A DNA stretch of 9,828 nt, from the NCBI GenBank assembly GCA_030528545.1, contig JAUMYR010000103.1, positions 1 to 9,828 of the forward strand, read 5' to 3'. This document shows positions 6,176 to 9,828 of this stretch, piece by piece. Below the pieces are notes generated by a model, which was not told where the DNA came from, ran no database searches, and was given only the letters and a program-made list of their open reading frames with translations. The translations under genes and the position numbers were made by a program. This stretch comes from Propionibacteriaceae bacterium. GTDB lineage: Bacteria; Actinomycetota; Actinomycetes; Propionibacteriales; Propionibacteriaceae. Numbering within the stretch: the stretch's first letter is position 1; each line of letters begins with the position of its first letter.

Positions 6176-6466
6176 ATGGAGTTTGCCAGGGTCATCGGGT
6201 CAGCGGTGTCGACCATCAAGACCGACTCGCTGACCGGACGCAAGCTGCTGGTCGTCCGCTCGGCCACCCCCAGCGACGAACTCTACGGGGAACCCTTCGT
6301 CGCGGTGGACGCGGTCGGCGCGGGCGGGGGAGAGTTCGTCCTGGTCAGCCGTGGCAGCGCCGCGCGCTATGCCTCCGGTACCGAAGGGACGCCCGCGGAC
6401 GCGGTCATCATGGCGATCCTGGACTCGGTCGAGGTCGATGGCCAGGCGACCTTCCGAAAGCTGTAG
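6176..6466 (+). CDS. eutN: EutN/CcmL-family microcompartment vertex protein
   Basis: This 96-residue protein belongs to the EutN/CcmL/PduN group, which forms pentamers that cap the vertices of bacterial microcompartment shells. Family features are in place: an N-terminal strand ARVIGSAVSTIKTDSLTGRKLLVV (4-27) with the usual V-G-x-V-x-x-T-x-K pattern, AVDAVGAGGGEFVLVSRGSAAR (43-64) containing the diagnostic GAG-x-GE/VLV-x-x-GS motif, and DAVIMAILDSVEV near the end. The ATG is set by GAGGAG at 6163-6168, 7 bases upstream. It lies 20 bases after eutH and 22 before eutA, so it is in the same transcript. A vertex protein implies hexameric shell proteins of the BMC-domain family, but none is encoded in the window. 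Confidence 0.93.
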   Translation: MEFARVIGSAVSTIKTDSLTGRKLLVVRSATPSDELYGEPFVAVDAVGAGGGEFVLVSRGSAARYASGTEGTPADAVIMAILDSVEVDGQATFRKL

Positions 6467-6488
6467 CGGGAGCCGGTGAGGTGAGCTG

Positions 6489-7934
6489 ATGGCGACCAAG
6501 GAAATACTGAGCGTCGGGATCGACGTCGGTACGACCACCAGCCAGCTGGTGCTCTCTCGCCTCACCGTGACCAACCAGGCCCGGATCGGGCAGGTGCCGC
6601 ACCTCGACATCGACCAGCGCACGGTGCTGTACGAGAGCGAGCCCCGGTTCACCCCGCTGCTCTCACCGGAGGTGGTCGATGTGGACCGGCTCCTCGACTT
6701 CATCCGATCCGAGTACCGGAAAGCGAACACCGACGCCAGCCAGGTCGAGACCGGGGCGGTCATCATCACCGGAGAGACCGCCCGCACCCGCAACGCTGAG
6801 GCGATCCTTGATGGCCTGTCCGACCTTGCCGGGGAGTTCGTGGTGACGGTCGCCGGGCCAAACCTGGAATCCCAGATCGCCGCCCGCGGCTCCGGCGCGG
6901 CAGAGTGGTCGGCGACCCGCTTCGCCACCGTCGTCAACGTCGATATCGGCGGAGGCTCGGCCAACGCCGCGCTGTTCCGTTCCGGCAAACACGTAGCATC
7001 GGCGGCGTCTATGGTCGGAGGCCGCCAGGCAGTCCTGGATCCGGGTACCGGCGTGCTCACCCACCTAGCGCCATCCGGGGCCGCGATCGTGCGGGAACTT
7101 GGGCTCAACCTCAAGGTCGGGGCCCGTCCCGAGCTGCACGAGTTGCGCCGCCTGACCGATGCGATGGCCGACATCACCGTCGACCTCATCACCGGCCGTC
7201 GCACCAAACTCGGCGAGGAGGTGGCGCTAACCCCGCCGCTGTCTCTAGACGGACCGGTCACGGCCTATTTCATCTCTGGTGGCGTGGGCGCGCTCTACTA
7301 CGACCAGGCCCCGGCCAGCACCCTCACCGAGGTATCCCGGTGGGGAGATGTCGGGCCGCTGTTCGCGGCTTCGTTGCGTGCCAATCCGCGGTTCGCGCAA
7401 CTGAGGGTGGAGCGTCCCGCTCAGACTCTGCGGGCCACGGTGCTCGGGGCGGCGAGCCAGCAGGTGACCCTGTCGGGTTCGACGATCTGGGCCGACCGGA
7501 GCCTGCTACCGCTGAAGAACCTGCCGGTCATCGAGCCCGAGCTGCCGCCCATGGAATCGGTGGCCGAGGCCTCGGTCCGCGAGGCCCTGAGCTATGCCGT
7601 GCACCGCTGGGACCGCGACCAGGAGCAGAGCGTCGTCGCGATCAACCTGAACCTGCCGCTCAAGATGTCCTACGACCAGATGCGTGCCATCGCGGACGGG
7701 GTCGGCTCTTTCGCCGCGAGCGGGCTGCGTGCCGGTCAGCCGCTGGTGCTGGTCACCGAACAGGATTACGCCCAGGTCCTGGGGCAGACCATCGCCGGTG
7801 CCCGCCCCCAGCTGCCGGTGATCGTGGTCGATCAGATCGGTTTGGGCGAAGGCGACTTCATCGACATCGGGGAACCCATGTTCGATGGCCGAGTCGTTCC
7901 CGTATCAGTCAAGACCTTGGTCTTCTATCAGTAG
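6489..7934 (+). CDS. eutA: Ethanolamine ammonia-lyase reactivating factor EutA
   Basis: EutA is a chaperone-like ATPase that frees inactivated cobalamin from ethanolamine ammonia-lyase so that fresh adenosylcobalamin can bind. The 481-residue product has the actin/Hsp70-type nucleotide fold: phosphate-1 loop GIDVGTTTSQ (10-19, Asp12), connecting region ITGETART (93-100), phosphate-2 loop VDIGGGSANAALF (151-163), and adenosine motif FISGGVGALYY (261-271). The first residues, SVGIDVGTTTSQLVLSRL, are characteristic of EutA, and the length is close to the enterobacterial protein of about 470 residues. The start is ATG 6489, with GAGGTG at 6478-6483 as a plausible ribosome binding site. The stop is 41 bases before eutB, the usual partner arrangement. 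No damage to the frame or motifs is seen. Confidence 0.95.
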   Translation: MATKEILSVGIDVGTTTSQLVLSRLTVTNQARIGQVPHLDIDQRTVLYESEPRFTPLLSPEVVDVDRLLDFIRSEYRKANTDASQVETGAVIITGETARTRNAEAILDGLSDLAGEFVVTVAGPNLESQIAARGSGAAEWSATRFATVVNVDIGGGSANAALFRSGKHVASAASMVGGRQAVLDPGTGVLTHLAPSGAAIVRELGLNLKVGARPELHELRRLTDAMADITVDLITGRRTKLGEEVALTPPLSLDGPVTAYFISGGVGALYYDQAPASTLTEVSRWGDVGPLFAASLRANPRFAQLRVERPAQTLRATVLGAASQQVTLSGSTIWADRSLLPLKNLPVIEPELPPMESVAEASVREALSYAVHRWDRDQEQSVVAINLNLPLKMSYDQMRAIADGVGSFAASGLRAGQPLVLVTEQDYAQVLGQTIAGARPQLPVIVVDQIGLGEGDFIDIGEPMFDGRVVPVSVKTLVFYQ

Positions 7935-7962
7935 AGAGGAACCAGAGTGAGGATCAGCGAAC

Positions 7963-7968
7963 AGGAGG
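7963..7968 (+). promoter_or_regulatory. Strong ribosome binding site of eutB
   Basis: AGGAGG lies 7 bases before the ATG at 7976. It decides the eutB start, because the same frame is open far upstream into eutA (from about 6905) and an automatic caller could choose a false, much longer start. Confidence 0.9.
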
Positions 7969-7975
7969 TGCAGTG

Positions 7976-9343
7976 ATGCTGCTTCGCACGAAGCTGTTTG
8001 GTGAAACTTATGAGTTCGCCACCATCAAGGAACTGCTCGCCAAGGCCAACGAGGAGAAGTCCGGCGACCAGCAGGCCGGCATAGCTGCGACCAGTGTCGC
8101 CGAGCGGGTCGCCGCCCGGCACGTGCTCGCCGAGGTGCCGCTCAGCGTCTTGAGGGAGAACCCGGTGGTCCCCTACGAAGAAGACGAGGTGACCCGGGTC
8201 ATCGACGACGCGGTGAACGAGACCATCTACAACGAGATCAAGGGATGGACGGTCGGCGAGTTCCGGGAGTGGATCTTGTCGAACAAGACCACCTCCGACC
8301 ACATCCGCCGGGTCAGTAACGCCCTGACCGGTGAGATGGTGGCGGCCGTCACCAAGCTGATGAGCAATCTCGACCTCATCCTCGGCGGGCGCAAGATCCA
8401 CGTCGTCACGCACTGCAATAACACCATGGGACTGCCGGGGACGCTGGCCTCCCGGAACCAGCCCAACCACCCGACCGACTCGGTGGACGGTATCCGGGCG
8501 GCCGCCTATGAGGGGCTGTCCTATGGTTCCGGGGACTCGGTGATCGGCATCAACCCCTCCGACGACACGGTGGGCAGCGTCAGCCGCCTGCTGGAGATGA
8601 CCAAGGACATCATCGATCGCTGGGAGATCCCGACCCAGAACTGCATCCTGGCTCACGTCACGACCCAGATGGAATGCCTCAAGCGGGGCGCCCCGGCTGG
8701 ACTGATCTTCCAGAGCCTCGCCGGTTCGGAGAAGGCCATGGCGAGCTTCGGCGTCAGCGTCGGGCTGATCGACGAAGCCTACGAACTGGCCAAGAAATAC
8801 TGCTGGACGCCCGGCCCGAATTACATGTACTTCGAGACCGGCCAGGGCTCGGCCCTGTCCGCCGACGCGCACCACGGCGCCGACCAGCTGTGCCTGGAGG
8901 CGCGGATCTATTCCATGGCCAAGAGGTGGAATCCCTTCCAGGTCAACACGGTGGTCGGTTTCATCGGGCCCGAATACCTGTACGATTCCCGTCAGATCAC
9001 CCGGGCCGGGCTGGAAGACCATTTCATGGGCAAACTCACCGGCATATCCATGGGCTGCGATGTCTGCTACACCAACCATGCCAAGGCCGACCAGAACGAT
9101 CTGGAAAACCTGGCGGTGCTGTTCGCCTCGGCCGGAGGAAGTTTCATCATGGGCGTCCCGATGGGCGATGACGCGATGCTGTCTTACCAGTCGACCAGCT
9201 ACCACGACGCCCCAGCGCTGCGGCAGGCTCTGGGACTGCGTCCACTGCCCGAGTTCGAGGCCTGGCTGGAGGAGGTCGGTCTGTGGAAGAACGGACAACT
9301 CACTGACCTGGCCGGCGACGCCTCCCTGTTCCTGAAGAGGTGA
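7976..9343 (+). CDS. eutB: Ethanolamine ammonia-lyase large subunit EutB
   Basis: EutB is the catalytic subunit of the adenosylcobalamin-dependent lyase that turns ethanolamine into acetaldehyde and ammonia by a radical mechanism. The 455-residue product is colinear with the E. coli enzyme (453). The residues known to hold the substrate in the E. coli structure fall at the same numbers: Arg160 and Gln162 (ASRNQPN), Asn193 (GINPSDD), Glu287 (YFETGQGSALS), Phe329 (VGFIGPEYLY) and Asp362 (SMGCDVCYTNH). Other long conserved runs include ILAHVTTQMECLKRGAP (224-240) and AGLEDHFMGKLTGISMGCD (344-362). The N-terminus LRTKLFGETYEF corresponds to the E. coli start, supporting ATG 7976 with its AGGAGG. 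The end, AGDASLFLKR, also matches. The gap to eutC is 3 bases. The active site appears complete, so the enzyme should be functional given B12. Confidence 0.98.
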   Translation: MLLRTKLFGETYEFATIKELLAKANEEKSGDQQAGIAATSVAERVAARHVLAEVPLSVLRENPVVPYEEDEVTRVIDDAVNETIYNEIKGWTVGEFREWILSNKTTSDHIRRVSNALTGEMVAAVTKLMSNLDLILGGRKIHVVTHCNNTMGLPGTLASRNQPNHPTDSVDGIRAAAYEGLSYGSGDSVIGINPSDDTVGSVSRLLEMTKDIIDRWEIPTQNCILAHVTTQMECLKRGAPAGLIFQSLAGSEKAMASFGVSVGLIDEAYELAKKYCWTPGPNYMYFETGQGSALSADAHHGADQLCLEARIYSMAKRWNPFQVNTVVGFIGPEYLYDSRQITRAGLEDHFMGKLTGISMGCDVCYTNHAKADQNDLENLAVLFASAGGSFIMGVPMGDDAMLSYQSTSYHDAPALRQALGLRPLPEFEAWLEEVGLWKNGQLTDLAGDASLFLKR

Positions 9344-9346
9344 ATC

Positions 9347-9828
9347 ATGACTCAGAACATTGAAGAGATCGTCGCTCGCGTCCTCGCCGAGTTGCGCGCT
9401 GAAGCGTCGGCACCTCAGGCCAGCCAGGAGCGCCCGGCCCCAGAGACACGGGAAGAATCCGCCGGTGACCTGGTCATCGATCTTCCTGACCCGACGGAGG
9501 AGGTCTACCGGCGCGCCATCGGGGTCAAGGACCCATACGATATGGATGGGCTCCGCAACCTCTGCGCCACCACGACCGCCAGGCTCGCCGTCGGCCGGAC
9601 CGGGGCCCGCCCGCTCACCCGCTCCCTGCTGCTCTTCCAGGCCGACCATGGAGTCACCCAGGACGCCATCTACGGCGTGGTGGGGGAGGACATCCGGGAG
9701 AAATTCAACCTGTTCACGGTGCACACCCAGGTCGCCGACCGGCAGGAATATCTGCTTCGGCCCGACCTGGGACGCCTGCTGAACGAGGAGTCCCGCCGCA
9801 TCATCAAGGAAAGGTGCACTCCCTCCCC
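9347..9828 (+). CDS. eutC: Ethanolamine ammonia-lyase small subunit EutC, 5' part
   Basis: EutC completes the lyase with EutB and contributes to the adenosylcobalamin site. About 160 of an expected 280-300 residues lie in the window, and the frame is open at the right edge. The N-terminus MTQNIEEIVARVLAELRAE closely resembles the amphipathic helix of enterobacterial EutC, which targets the enzyme into the Eut microcompartment. A Pro/Glu/Ala-rich linker (about 20-40) follows. The conserved core then begins: IGVKDPYDMDGLRNL (58-72), LAVGRTGARPLTRSLLLFQADHG (80-102) and YLLRPDLGRLLNEES (135-149). The ATG at 9347 has AAGAGG at 9335-9340 inside the end of eutB and follows the eutB stop by 3 bases, so the two subunits are probably translationally coupled. 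Confidence 0.95.
   Translation, partial: MTQNIEEIVARVLAELRAEASAPQASQERPAPETREESAGDLVIDLPDPTEEVYRRAIGVKDPYDMDGLRNLCATTTARLAVGRTGARPLTRSLLLFQADHGVTQDAIYGVVGEDIREKFNLFTVHTQVADRQEYLLRPDLGRLLNEESRRIIKERCTPS

Noticed and set aside
6905..7975. Upstream in-frame extension of eutB overlapping eutA
   Set aside because: The translation before 7976 is Arg/Gly/Pro-rich out-of-frame eutA, while the ATG at 7976 has a perfect AGGAGG and matches the EutB N-terminus.
7928..9724. Long open frame antisense to eutB and eutC (598 codons)
   Set aside because: It mirrors eutB and eutC in high-GC DNA, has no recognisable domain and no ribosome binding site of note.

Overview
The window is about two-thirds G+C, uses GTG as well as ATG starts, and carries a compact small-type SRP RNA and a tRNA-Ser without an encoded CCA end. 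This points to a high-GC Gram-positive bacterium (Actinomycetota). A propionibacterial relative is possible but cannot be shown from this sequence alone.

Layout. (1) 1-1070, plus strand: the 3' part of a chromate-transporter (CHR) family membrane protein whose start lies upstream of the window. (2) 1072-4274, minus strand: a three-gene operon, read from 4274 downwards. It encodes a MacB/LolD-type ABC ATPase, a secreted and membrane-anchored protein with two predicted Ig-like (CARDB/NEW3-type) domains, and a MacB/FtsX-type permease. The operon ends tail-to-tail with the CHR gene, with one base between the stop codons. (3) 4296-4769: a stable-RNA junction with the SRP 4.5S-like RNA on the minus strand and tRNA-Ser(GGA) divergent on the plus strand. 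Each has a recognisable -10 element, and a terminator follows the tRNA. (4) 4770-5021: a leader without a gene, holding a nested inverted repeat, a candidate promoter with an overlapping palindrome, and a small hairpin just before the eutH ribosome binding site. (5) 5022-9828, plus strand: an ethanolamine-utilisation operon, eutH-eutN-eutA-eutB-eutC, with eutC running off the right edge.

How the genes work together. EutH is the ethanolamine permease. EutB and EutC form the adenosylcobalamin-dependent ethanolamine ammonia-lyase, which makes acetaldehyde and ammonia. EutA reactivates the lyase when its cofactor is damaged. EutN is a pentameric vertex protein of a bacterial microcompartment, and EutC keeps an N-terminal helix like the known encapsulation peptide. 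The lyase is therefore probably packaged in a shell, although no hexameric shell gene, aldehyde dehydrogenase, cofactor recycling enzyme or regulator lies within the window. The order H-A-B-C is the enterobacterial order, but here eutN sits between H and A. I see no mobile element, CRISPR array or wholly novel system. The least explained pieces are the eut leader and the two-domain anchored protein of the ABC operon.
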